A DNA stretch of 64,000 nt. Origin: Verrucomicrobiota bacterium. GTDB taxonomy: Bacteria > Verrucomicrobiota > Verrucomicrobiia > Verrucomicrobiales > Verrucomicrobiaceae. The first letter of the stretch is position 1, and each line of letters begins with the position of its first letter. Below are positions 15,804-23,766 of the stretch, piece by piece. The notes beneath the pieces are model-generated. The model saw nothing but the letters and a program-made list of their open reading frames with translations, was not told the DNA's origin and searched no databases. The position numbers and the translations under genes are program-made. The DNA is taken from contig JAFLEI010000028.1 of NCBI GenBank assembly GCA_017301975.1, positions 34,734-98,733 of the forward strand. The letters run 5' to 3'.

Positions 15804-17554
15804 CGAGTGGCAGGTTTGAAATCCAGGGTGCGGAACTGAGCAGGGCCGGCGGGCAGATGCACACGGACATGAATGATGCGGCCTCTGGCTGGCAGAGTGA
15901 TCGAGTGCGTCTGCCAGTCGTCACTGGCCTGCACTTCAAACGGGACGCGATTCGCAGGGAGGAAATCTTTGTCTCCATCCACTCGCCATGCGATGGCCGC
16001 CTGGCCTGAACCTGCGGTTTTCAGTGTGATCTTTGCCGTGGCCGGACCGGCAATTTTGAGCCGGCTGTGCGTGATGAAAGTGCCTTTGCCATCTTTGTCC
16101 GGCGTTAGCACAAGCACCCCGTCTTTGTCCGCCAGGCTGCCGCCTCGGGCCATCCAGCCGCGAATGCCGGTGCTGAGTTCGGACTCCGGTTTCGGCGCAG
16201 GCTTCCCTTCGAGATAGAAATCAAAATAATCGTTCCAGGTCGGGGCCATCGGTCCGAGCGCAAGTCCGGGCGGATTGAGCTCCGCGCACCACGCCGTGAG
16301 CTTTGTCCGAAGCCGCGCAGCGATGTCCGGATGCTGCGAGGCTAGGCTGTGCTTTTCCTCCAGATCCGTGGAGAGATCGTAGAGGTACTCGCGCTCACCA
16401 CCGCGCAGCAGTTTCCAGTCTCCTTCACGGATGGCGCTTTGCGCCATCCAGCGCCACATCAGCGCCTCATGCGGTGGCTGGGTGTTTTCACCTTTGAGAA
16501 ACGGAATGAGATTCACCCCGTCAAGGTCGCCGGGCTTCACAGTAACGTCTGCCAGTGCTGCTGCGGTGGCTGCGACATCCAGCGCGCTGACAGGATGCTC
16601 GTATGTCTGCCCTGCGGGTATGGTGCCCGGCCATGCGATGAGAAACGGCACATGCATGCCGCCTTCGGCCAGCATGCCTTTTTCGCCGTTCAGCGGCGTG
16701 TTCAGGCTGCCGTCCCAACCGCCCGCATCACCCTCCAGCGGCGAGTCGGTCTTGAGGATTTTCAGTGGCGCACCGTTGTCGCCGATGAAGAAAATCAGCG
16801 TCTTCTCCGTGAGGCCCTGCTGTTTCAGCGTGTCGGTGATCAGCCTCACGCCATCATCCACGGCCGCCAGCATGCCCAGAGCGGCGCGACGGCGCTCCGG
16901 CATCGGGCCGGGAAAGCGGTCCTTGTACGACTGCGGGGCATCCAGCGGCGTGTGCGGCGCACGCAGCGCGACGTAGAGAAAGAACGGACGCTCCTTGTAA
17001 CGAGTGATGATGGATGCCGCTGCCCGCGTGCAGCCGTCGATGTGATATATCTCCGGCCTCACTTCGCCCATGGGCTGGTCCTTCCCATCAAGCGTGATGT
17101 TGGCGGTGAATTTCTGCTGCCCGTGCTGTGCATACGTGTGGGTGAAGCCGTGATCCGGGATCTCGCTTGTGGGCCCCAGGTGCCATTTGCCAAAATGTGC
17201 CGTCACATACCCGCCGCGCTGCAGCCGCGTGGCGATGGTGGTCTCTTTGTTAAAGCCGTCCAGCGCGGAGTTGTTGCTGTCCAATTGGAAGCGGCCTTGG
17301 AATTTTCCGACCATGAGCCCACCCCGCGAAGGCACGCACTGAGGCGCACTGCTGTAGCCATGTTTGGCAATGACACCGCTTCGCGCCAGCGCATCCAGGT
17401 GCGGCGTCTTCACATCCTTCTCCACGCCGCGGATGCCGAGATCGGCATAGCCGTGGTCATCCGTGTAGATGACGATGATGTTAGGTTTGACGGCAGCGTG
17501 AGATCTGGCAGCGAGACTGCCAAAACACAAAAGACAGACGAGGAGGGTCTTCAT
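15800..17554 (-). CDS. Secreted sulfatase with C-terminal beta domain
   Basis: A 584-residue S1 sulfatase. Signal MKTLLVCLLCFGSLAARSHA, metal-binding IYTDDHGYADLG, cysteine C73 in CVPSR, GKWHLGPT and IGDNGAP. Its histidine-containing TDDHGY start differs from the DDLG form of the neighbours and is seen in another S1 subfamily. A C-terminal extension (about 470-584) resembles that of the next gene, with KIAGPATAKITLKTAG and ITLPARGRIIHVRVHLPAG. ATGA overlaps with both neighbours show translational coupling. Confidence 0.92.
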   Translation of the reverse strand: MKTLLVCLLCFGSLAARSHAAVKPNIIVIYTDDHGYADLGIRGVEKDVKTPHLDALARSGVIAKHGYSSAPQCVPSRGGLMVGKFQGRFQLDSNNSALDGFNKETTIATRLQRGGYVTAHFGKWHLGPTSEIPDHGFTHTYAQHGQQKFTANITLDGKDQPMGEVRPEIYHIDGCTRAAASIITRYKERPFFLYVALRAPHTPLDAPQSYKDRFPGPMPERRRAALGMLAAVDDGVRLITDTLKQQGLTEKTLIFFIGDNGAPLKILKTDSPLEGDAGGWDGSLNTPLNGEKGMLAEGGMHVPFLIAWPGTIPAGQTYEHPVSALDVAATAAALADVTVKPGDLDGVNLIPFLKGENTQPPHEALMWRWMAQSAIREGDWKLLRGGEREYLYDLSTDLEEKHSLASQHPDIAARLRTKLTAWCAELNPPGLALGPMAPTWNDYFDFYLEGKPAPKPESELSTGIRGWMARGGSLADKDGVLVLTPDKDGKGTFITHSRLKIAGPATAKITLKTAGSGQAAIAWRVDGDKDFLPANRVPFEVQASDDWQTHSITLPARGRIIHVRVHLPAGPAQFRTLDFKPATR

Positions 17555-18945
17555 GGGCGTTTCTTCTTGGGAGGCATCAGTGCACCGTCTTCGTGGCCAA
17601 TCTGCCCCGGCACCACGGCGTCTTTGAGAAATTCTGCCAGCCTTGCGCGCATGGCGGCGGTGCGTTCGGGTTCCTTGGCGGCGAGGTCTTCTTTTTCGCC
17701 GATGTCCGTGGCGAGGTTGTAGAGCGCGAGCGTTTCACCGGTCTCTGCGGCCTTCGCTTTTCCTTTCTTGCCTTTGCCTTTCGTCTTGGGGGCGTCCTCG
17801 TTGTCGTTGTGCCCGCCGTTCATCACGAGTTTCCAGTCACCCATGCGCAAGGCGGCCACCGTGGGGGACTGCACGCACAGGATGGCATCATGCGGCGAGG
17901 GCGCGCCCTGCGTGAGCATGGGCCACACGTCTTTGCCATCCAGTGCGGTCTTCTGCTCCAGCGATCCGCCGGCCAGCTTCACCAGCGTGGGATACCAGTC
18001 CACCGTGTGCATGGGTTCCTTGAGGCGCTTGCCCGCAGGGATGTGTCCCGGCCAGTTGGCAAAGGCGCAGCCGCGCACCCCGCCTTCGTAGATGCTGCCT
18101 TTGAAGCCTCGCAGGGGAGTGTTGTCTCCGGGCGGCGGACCGCCGTTGTCGCTGGAGAAAATGATGAGCGTGTTCTCGCGCTCGCCGCTTTTTTCCAGCG
18201 CGACGACGATCTGAGCGATGGCTTCGTCCACCGCCGCCAGCATGCCTGCGAGCTTTTGCCGGTTGCCCTTGAGCGTGCCGTAGGGCTTGAGGTAGTCGTC
18301 CGGCACCTGGAAGGGGCCGTGCACTCCATTGAATGGCACGTAGAGAAAGAGCGGTTTGGTTTTGTCTTTCTCCGTGATGGTCCGGCAGGCCTCGCGTGCG
18401 AGGAGGTGCGTCGTGTAGCCCTCCTCCTTGATCTGCTTGCCGTCGCGATACCAGTCCAGATCCTCGGCGCGCATGTGGGTGAAGTAGTCCAGCATGCCAA
18501 AGTAGTGGCCGTAATGATGGTCAAAGCCGCGTGCCGTGGGCAGGTAAGCAGGCTCATACTCGCCCAGGTGCCATTTGCCGGTGATGGCGGTGGCGTAGCC
18601 GGCATCATGCAGGGCATTCGCCAGGGTACGTTCAGTGAGCGGCAGCCCCCACGTGGCATGCGGGCGCACGATGGTGTAAACGCCCGTGTGCGTGGCGTAG
18701 CGGCCGGTCATCAGCGCCGCGCGCGTGGGCGAGCACACGGGCTGCACATAGAGCGAATCCAGCACCGTGCCCTCCGCGGCCAGTTTGTCGATGCTGGGGG
18801 TCTTGATCTCTTTGCCGCCGTTGAAGCCGCAATCCGCATAACCGAGGTCATCGACCAGCAGGAAGACGATGTTAGGTTGTTTCTCAGCACCGTATGAAGA
18901 GGCAACGAGAGTGAATGACAGGGCGAGAGCCGTGATGATTTTCAT
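17551..18945 (-). CDS. Secreted sulfatase, arylsulfatase B-like
   Basis: A 464-residue S1 sulfatase with signal MKIITALALSFTLVASSYGA. It has LLVDDLGYADCGFNGG, C71 in CSPTR, GKWHLGEYEPAYLPTARGFD and SSDNGGPPPGDNTPLRG. The GFDHHYGHY region and overall order resemble arylsulfatase B. Near the C-terminus a lysine-rich insertion (TKGKGKKGKAKAAE) interrupts the usual YNLATDIGEKEDL motif. The stop overlaps the next sulfatase start by four bases; the upstream sulfatase ends 41 bases before this start. Confidence 0.92.
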   Translation of the reverse strand: MKIITALALSFTLVASSYGAEKQPNIVFLLVDDLGYADCGFNGGKEIKTPSIDKLAAEGTVLDSLYVQPVCSPTRAALMTGRYATHTGVYTIVRPHATWGLPLTERTLANALHDAGYATAITGKWHLGEYEPAYLPTARGFDHHYGHYFGMLDYFTHMRAEDLDWYRDGKQIKEEGYTTHLLAREACRTITEKDKTKPLFLYVPFNGVHGPFQVPDDYLKPYGTLKGNRQKLAGMLAAVDEAIAQIVVALEKSGERENTLIIFSSDNGGPPPGDNTPLRGFKGSIYEGGVRGCAFANWPGHIPAGKRLKEPMHTVDWYPTLVKLAGGSLEQKTALDGKDVWPMLTQGAPSPHDAILCVQSPTVAALRMGDWKLVMNGGHNDNEDAPKTKGKGKKGKAKAAETGETLALYNLATDIGEKEDLAAKEPERTAAMRARLAEFLKDAVVPGQIGHEDGALMPPKKKRP

Positions 18946-18986
18946 GCTGGGGTGGGTCGGAGTTCGAGAATCTTGGAGGTGTGTGT

Positions 18987-20402
18987 TTATTTGCCCGCGC
19001 CTTTGGCCTTCTTCTTTTTACCAGCGCCGGGATCAACCATCGTCACCGGTTCACCAATGAGAAGCGGCTTGCCAAAGACGGTCTGTTTGTCGCCCTGCTG
19101 CTGCATCCAGGCGTCCACCTCACTTCGCATCTGCTTGAGGCGCTCGGTTTGCGAAGGATCGTCCGCGAGGTTGTGCAGCTCGTTTGGGTCGCTCTTCAGA
19201 TCGTAGAGCTCTTCCGCCGGGCGCACGGAGCAGCGCTTCACCTTCTCCGCAGCCACAGGGCTGCTTTCCGCCGCAGCGAGCCAGCTTTGCCAGTAGTTGA
19301 AACCGCTGGTCGCGTTGCTGGACCGTGAGATGTGGGAATGATGTTGAAACTCGGGATGCAGGTTGCGGATGTACTTCCAGTCATGCGTGCGCACACTGCG
19401 GATGGGATAGACATTGAAGTCGCCATCGCCGCTGTGCGTGGTGAAGATGCGGTCACGGTGCGTCGTGGCCGTGCCACGCAGGACACCGGCGAAAGACTTG
19501 CCGTCAATGCCCTCCGGCACCGTGCCTCCGCCGAGTTCGATGAAAGTGGGGAGCATGTCCGGCCAGGAAATCATGGCGTCGCTGGAGGAGGCCGGTTTCA
19601 AATGCCCCGGCCACGCCGCGATAAACGGGATCCGGATGCCGGAGTCGTAGAGGTTCCATTTCCCAAACGGCCACTGCCCGCCGTGGTCGGCGGTGTAGAT
19701 GAAGAGCGTGTCTCCTCTCACTTTGTCCCTGGCCAGCGCCCGCAGTTCACCGAGCAGGGTGTCGGCGCGCGTGATGTCCGAGGCGTAGCGGGCACGTTGT
19801 TCGCGGGTCGGCGCAGTGTCCACATGCTTGGGCGGCAGTTGCAATGCCGCCGGATCATAGCCCGCAATTTCACCCCACGGCACATGCGGATGCCGTGTGC
19901 CGAAAAACAGGCACAGCGGCTTGGACGCATCACGGTTGGCGAGAAACTTCGCGACTTCGACTGTGTCGCTGTCACCGATCTGGTTGCCGCCCAAAACATC
20001 AAATCCGTGGTCCTTGCCGTAATTCCCATGCGCGACTTTGCCAAATGCGGCGACTTCGTACCCCAGCGTATGCAGTGCCGGTGGCAGCGAGGGCACTCCG
20101 GTTTTTTTCGCCATGTGATTTGGCTCCGCGCCATTGCGCGCCGGCCACAGGCCCGTGCACAGCGCCGTGCGGCTCGGGCCGCATGCAGGCGTGGCGACAA
20201 AGGCATGCGTGAACTTCATGCCCTCCGCCGCCAGTTTGGCCATGTTCGGCGTGCGGATGTCTGTGGAGCCGTAGGGCTCGGAGTCCAGCATGCTGTGATC
20301 GTCTGAAATAAAGACGACGATGTTGGGCGGCGCGGGTTTGTCGGCAGCACAAAGCGGCAGGCTCAGGAGTGCTGCCAGGAGCACGTAAGGTTTGATGAAC
20401 AT
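18987..20402 (-). CDS. Secreted sulfatase, heparan N-sulfatase (SGSH)-like
   Basis: A 471-residue S1 sulfatase. The start at 20402 gives the signal MFIKPYVLLAALLSLPLCAA; ATGs 5 and 15 codons upstream are possible. The motifs VVFISDDHSMLDSEPYG, C74 in CGPSR, FGKVAHG and YTADHGGQWPFGKWNLYDSG resemble N-sulfoglucosamine sulfohydrolases. The C-terminus ends in a lysine-rich string (GAGKKKKAKGAGK). It is the first gene of the coupled sulfatase run. A dodecamer 29 bases upstream (20431-20442) is identical to one in front of the next upstream sulfatase. Confidence 0.9.
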   Translation of the reverse strand: MFIKPYVLLAALLSLPLCAADKPAPPNIVVFISDDHSMLDSEPYGSTDIRTPNMAKLAAEGMKFTHAFVATPACGPSRTALCTGLWPARNGAEPNHMAKKTGVPSLPPALHTLGYEVAAFGKVAHGNYGKDHGFDVLGGNQIGDSDTVEVAKFLANRDASKPLCLFFGTRHPHVPWGEIAGYDPAALQLPPKHVDTAPTREQRARYASDITRADTLLGELRALARDKVRGDTLFIYTADHGGQWPFGKWNLYDSGIRIPFIAAWPGHLKPASSSDAMISWPDMLPTFIELGGGTVPEGIDGKSFAGVLRGTATTHRDRIFTTHSGDGDFNVYPIRSVRTHDWKYIRNLHPEFQHHSHISRSSNATSGFNYWQSWLAAAESSPVAAEKVKRCSVRPAEELYDLKSDPNELHNLADDPSQTERLKQMRSEVDAWMQQQGDKQTVFGKPLLIGEPVTMVDPGAGKKKKAKGAGK

Positions 20403-20430
20403 GAGCCGGTAACGCATGATTTTGAGGCAA

Positions 20431-20442
20431 CATCTCAGCAAA
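20431..20442 (-). promoter_or_regulatory. Half of a shared upstream element
   Basis: The + strand dodecamer CATCTCAGCAAA, 29 bases before the start of the sulfatase at 18987-20402, is identical to 21975-21986 in front of the next sulfatase. Read with the gene it is TTTGCTGAGATG. A related form lies at 25223-25239 before the sulfatase at 23767-25194. It could be an operator half-site or promoter portion. Confidence 0.35.
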
Positions 20443-20508
20443 TGCACGTCACGGCACCAAGCAGGGCGAGGAAGTGAGTTTTCATCGTGGAGAAGGATGT
20501 AAAAGAAA

Positions 20509-21936
20509 TCAAGGTAGTGGCGGCAGAATCATGGCGCTGTCCTGAGTGTCTGCGTGCCATTGTCTCAGGGCAGCGTAGAGACGTTCGAGGTGTTGACGCT
20601 GCGCGGGGTCGGCAGCCAGGTTGTGAAGCTCGTCGGGATCGCTTTGAAGATCGTAGAGCTCGATCAGAGGTGGCTTTCCACCGAGAGCATGCGGGTCCAT
20701 CTCCTGCAGGATGCGAAAGGCCTCGGGAAACTGGGCTTTGACGCGCACGGTCTCGCCGTAGATGCGATTGATCCAGGGCTTCATGTCGCGGAGATCGGCA
20801 TTGATGACCTTGGGCTCGTCGAGGTGACTGCGCACGATGAGCTGATGCGTGGCGTCGATCACACTGCGCTCCTCCATGCCGCGCTGCTGGTTCAAGGAGC
20901 GGCCGGAGACCTCACTGAAGATGAAGTCGTGGCCCTTCGCGTCAGCCTTGCCTTCCAGCAGAGGTTTGAGGCTGATGCCATGAAGAGGTGAATCATACTG
21001 AATCCCGAGCAGATCCAGCAGAGTGGGCAAGAGGTCGAGCTCGCTGACCAATGCATCGCTCACAAGCGGCTTGCCTCCGGGAAGGCGAATGACGAGTGGA
21101 ATGTGCAGGCCCAGATGAAACGGTGTCATCTTGCCATGCTGATAGGCCGGACCGTGATCACCCATGAAGATGACGAGAGTGTTTGCCCCCTGCCCGGACT
21201 CCCGCAGAGCGGTCATGACTTCGCCAACGATCTGGTCGTTGTGCCGCACACCATCGAGATACTCGGCCCAGTCACGACGTGCGACGGGTGTGTCTGGCAG
21301 ATGCGCGGGCAGTTTCACCTTTGCGGGGTCGATGGTGATGGGCTGTTTCTCGCTGTTCACAAACGGCCGGTGAGTGTAGGTCGTGCTGTTGTGGAGAAAG
21401 AACCACGGCTTGCCCGCCGCCCGGGCGATGACACCGGTGAGAGCTTGCTTGGAGCCAGCCTTCGGGATGAAGTCGTTGTAGGGAAAGCGTTCGTTCGGAG
21501 AAACGTGGAGCTTCCCGCTCACGGCGGTGTGATAACCCTGCGCAGCGAGCACCTCGACCATCGTGGCGCCCTTGGAGCGGATGCGCGTGTGCAGATAGGG
21601 CGGAGCTTGTTTCTCTGCTGCCGTGAGTTTGGCGGCGGGCTTGAGGTAGTTGTTGGTGTTGTTGACCAGGCCGTTCGTGTGGGAGTGCAGGCCGGTCATG
21701 ATGCAGGCCTTTGAGGCTGAGCAGACTGGATACCCCACATAGGCCCGGCGAAACAACGCCCCGCTGGCCGCCAGCGCATCCATGTGCGGTGTCTTCACAT
21801 CAGTCGTGCCCAGAGCGCCCATGTGCGCGCCCTGATCTTCAGTGAGAATGAAAAGGATGTTCGGGCGCGGCTCCGCTGCGAATGACGAGAGCACGCTGAC
21901 AAATGACAAAACGAGAATGGCCGGGACGCGATGCAT
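20509..21936 (-). CDS. Secreted sulfatase with non-canonical CSASK site
   Basis: A 475-residue S1 sulfatase, signal MHRVPAILVLSFVSVLSSFA. The metal-binding start is FILTEDQGAHMGALG, and MGDHGPAYQHGKM carries further ligands, in the style of SGSH-like enzymes. At the position of the formylglycine signature the sequence is C72-S-A-S-K76 followed by ACIMTG, not CxPxR. Cysteine remains, but both the proline and the arginine recognised by formylglycine-generating enzyme have changed. The catalytic state is therefore uncertain. A 26-base upstream element (21980-22005) recurs in front of the DUF1080 gene. Confidence 0.88.
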   Translation of the reverse strand: MHRVPAILVLSFVSVLSSFAAEPRPNILFILTEDQGAHMGALGTTDVKTPHMDALAASGALFRRAYVGYPVCSASKACIMTGLHSHTNGLVNNTNNYLKPAAKLTAAEKQAPPYLHTRIRSKGATMVEVLAAQGYHTAVSGKLHVSPNERFPYNDFIPKAGSKQALTGVIARAAGKPWFFLHNSTTYTHRPFVNSEKQPITIDPAKVKLPAHLPDTPVARRDWAEYLDGVRHNDQIVGEVMTALRESGQGANTLVIFMGDHGPAYQHGKMTPFHLGLHIPLVIRLPGGKPLVSDALVSELDLLPTLLDLLGIQYDSPLHGISLKPLLEGKADAKGHDFIFSEVSGRSLNQQRGMEERSVIDATHQLIVRSHLDEPKVINADLRDMKPWINRIYGETVRVKAQFPEAFRILQEMDPHALGGKPPLIELYDLQSDPDELHNLAADPAQRQHLERLYAALRQWHADTQDSAMILPPLP

Positions 21937-21979
21937 GGTGGGTGGTGCGCGTGTAACGAAGGGCTTAGTCATGACATCT

Positions 21980-22005
21980 CAGCAAAAACTGTGTCGGATT
22001 CAGCA
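21980..22005 (-). promoter_or_regulatory. 26-base upstream element, copy A
   Basis: Twenty-six bases located 44-69 bases upstream of the sulfatase at 20509-21936. They match 28661-28686 (upstream of the DUF1080 gene) at all but three adjacent positions and lie at nearly the same distance from the start. In the gene direction it begins TGCTGAATCCGACACA, and TGCTGA recurs 21 bases later, the spacing of an AraC-type direct-repeat operator. It also lies 45 bases upstream of the divergent gene at 22050. Confidence 0.6.
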
Positions 22006-22049
22006 TGCAGGCTTGTCATTCAAACAGCGCCATTTTAGTTTTTCGCGCC

Positions 22050-22523
22050 ATGACCTCGAAATCGACCGCCGGTTCCTCGACTGCAGCCGCCACCAAGCAG
22101 GCAGCTGAATATGCCATCTACAAACCCAACGGCCGTGGCACCGGAGGTGTGATCCGTTTCGAGTTCAATCGCAGCAAAGGGGCTGTCTTCGTGGATGCTG
22201 CGTCGCAGAGCGGGGAAAAGCAGTTCGACTGGGAGCAGAAGATCACCATGAAGTGGGGGCTCTCGGATCTTGGCGCGGTGCTGGCGACGCTGCAGGGAAG
22301 GCAGGAGCAGGCGAAGCTCTTCCACCAGTCGGAGAAGGCCAACAGCGCCTTTGAGCTGACCTTCCGTGATGATCCGCAAAAGGCGCCGTACTTCATGAGC
22401 ATGTCACGCCAAGATGCGTCTTCGAAAAGCGTGAAGAAGGTGACGATTCCCGTCACGCATGCCGAGGCGGTGATTCTCGAAACTGCGCTGCGGGCCGCGA
22501 TCACGCGGTTGATCGGGTGGTGA
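22050..22523 (+). CDS. Conserved small protein, possibly whirly-like nucleic-acid binding
   Basis: A 157-residue soluble protein. After a Ser/Thr/Ala/Lys-rich, disordered start it has regular beta strands (EYAIYKPNGRGTGGVIRFEF, KGAVFVDAA), then EKQFDWEQKITMKWGLSDLG and AVLATLQG, a helix, further strands (FELTFRDD, PYFMSMSRQD) and a final helix ending RLIGW. The strand-strand-helix order and the FDWEQKITMKW block recall the whirly/PUR-like ssDNA-binding folds. I do not recognise a characterised homologue, so this is an inference from pattern. It is divergent from the sulfatase start, sharing the 26-base element region, and convergent with the P450 gene with four bases between stops. Confidence 0.6.
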   Translation: MTSKSTAGSSTAAATKQAAEYAIYKPNGRGTGGVIRFEFNRSKGAVFVDAASQSGEKQFDWEQKITMKWGLSDLGAVLATLQGRQEQAKLFHQSEKANSAFELTFRDDPQKAPYFMSMSRQDASSKSVKKVTIPVTHAEAVILETALRAAITRLIGW

Positions 22524-22527
22524 GGTT

Positions 22528-23670
22528 TTAGAGGGCTGCAAGCTTCACCGTCAGCGAGTTGTAGCCGAGGGTGCGGTCGAACTTGGCTTCATGCTCGACG
22601 CGTTCTTCGGCTTTGAGAATGGTGATGCTCTTCACGCGTTCACAGCACAGACGCAGCAGCGTGCGCAGGATGAGACGTGCATGCGGAGCGCCGAGGCAGA
22701 GATGAGTGCCGAAGCCGAAGGAGAGATGAGGGTTCGGCTTGCGGTCGAGGCGGACTTCTTCGGGCTGAGGGAAGGCATTGGCGTCGAAGTTCGCGGAGGC
22801 CCAGGCGAGGGAGATGCGGTCGCCGGCTTTGACGGTGGTGCCATTCACATCCGTGTCTGCGGGACAGACACGGCCGATGTGGGTGAGAGGCATGAAGACG
22901 CGGAAGAACTCTTCACTGGCGAGGGTGATGCGTTTCGGATCTTCGCGCAGAAACTCCAGGGCTTCCGGATGTTCCGCCAGATAACCCAGCGCGCAGGAAA
23001 TGGTGTGGATGATCGTGTCACGACCTCCGGCGAAGGCGAGATTGGCGAAGCCCATCATCTCCTCACGCGTGAGCTTGCGACCGCGATACTGCGCCTGCGT
23101 CAAAGCGCTGAAGAAGTCTTCGCCTGGATTCGCCTCGGCGCGGTCAAACTGCGCGTGCAGATAATCCTCCAGCACGTTGCCGGTTTTAAACTCGCCGCCA
23201 GTGACTTTGAAGACATGGATGCCCCAGCCGATCCAGGTTTCGCCTTCGGACGCAGGCACGTTGAGCAGGTGGGTCAGGGCACGTGACTGGATGGGCAGCG
23301 CGAACTCGTTGACGATCTCAATCGAGTCCCGGCTCAGCGCCTGCGTGAGCATGCCGTCCATCAGCGCCTCCACCTGCGCGATCATCGCGGGATCTTTGGA
23401 GCGTTGGAAAAACGGTTCCACGATGGCGCGGTAGTCGGTGTGTTCCGGTGGATTCGTTTCGATGGGGAGCTGACGCATGGTCCGCACCGCCTCCTCCGAA
23501 GGGATAGGCACACGGAAGGGCGCGTCCGAGCTGAAGGTCTGCCAGTCTTTGGCGGCCTTGCGCACGTCTTCGTGGCGCAGGATCATGGTGATGTCTTCAC
23601 CGTGAAAGGGGCACTTGAGTACACCGGGCGCGGTGCGGACTTCGCGGAAAGGGTCGGAGAAGGCGGGCAT
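22528..23670 (-). CDS. Cytochrome P450
   Basis: A 380-residue soluble bacterial P450. The heme-binding loop is FGFGTHLCLGAPHAR with C325 as thiolate ligand. The I-helix oxygen-activation motif is AGGRDT (214-219) and the K-helix ExxR is E254-F-F-R257. The N-terminal MPAFSDPFREVRTAPGVLKC looks like members acting on terpenoid or aromatic substrates. No ferredoxin or reductase gene is adjacent, so electrons must come from elsewhere. Possibly used for a methoxylated sugar or a xenobiotic; the substrate cannot be read from sequence. Confidence 0.92.
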   Translation of the reverse strand: MPAFSDPFREVRTAPGVLKCPFHGEDITMILRHEDVRKAAKDWQTFSSDAPFRVPIPSEEAVRTMRQLPIETNPPEHTDYRAIVEPFFQRSKDPAMIAQVEALMDGMLTQALSRDSIEIVNEFALPIQSRALTHLLNVPASEGETWIGWGIHVFKVTGGEFKTGNVLEDYLHAQFDRAEANPGEDFFSALTQAQYRGRKLTREEMMGFANLAFAGGRDTIIHTISCALGYLAEHPEALEFLREDPKRITLASEEFFRVFMPLTHIGRVCPADTDVNGTTVKAGDRISLAWASANFDANAFPQPEEVRLDRKPNPHLSFGFGTHLCLGAPHARLILRTLLRLCCERVKSITILKAEERVEHEAKFDRTLGYNSLTVKLAAL

Positions 23671-23766
23671 AGGAGGAGATGAACCAAACGCTGAATGCAG
23701 GAAGCTTACAGCGCAATGTTTGCTCTTTGTAGGATGATGCCTGCGGCCTGTGCTAAGGCCGTTTGC

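Noticed and set aside
14184..15839. A 551-codon antisense frame inside the sulfatase operon
   Set aside because: Same cause: GC-rich third positions on the coding strand keep this frame open. Arginine/histidine-rich with no family resemblance.
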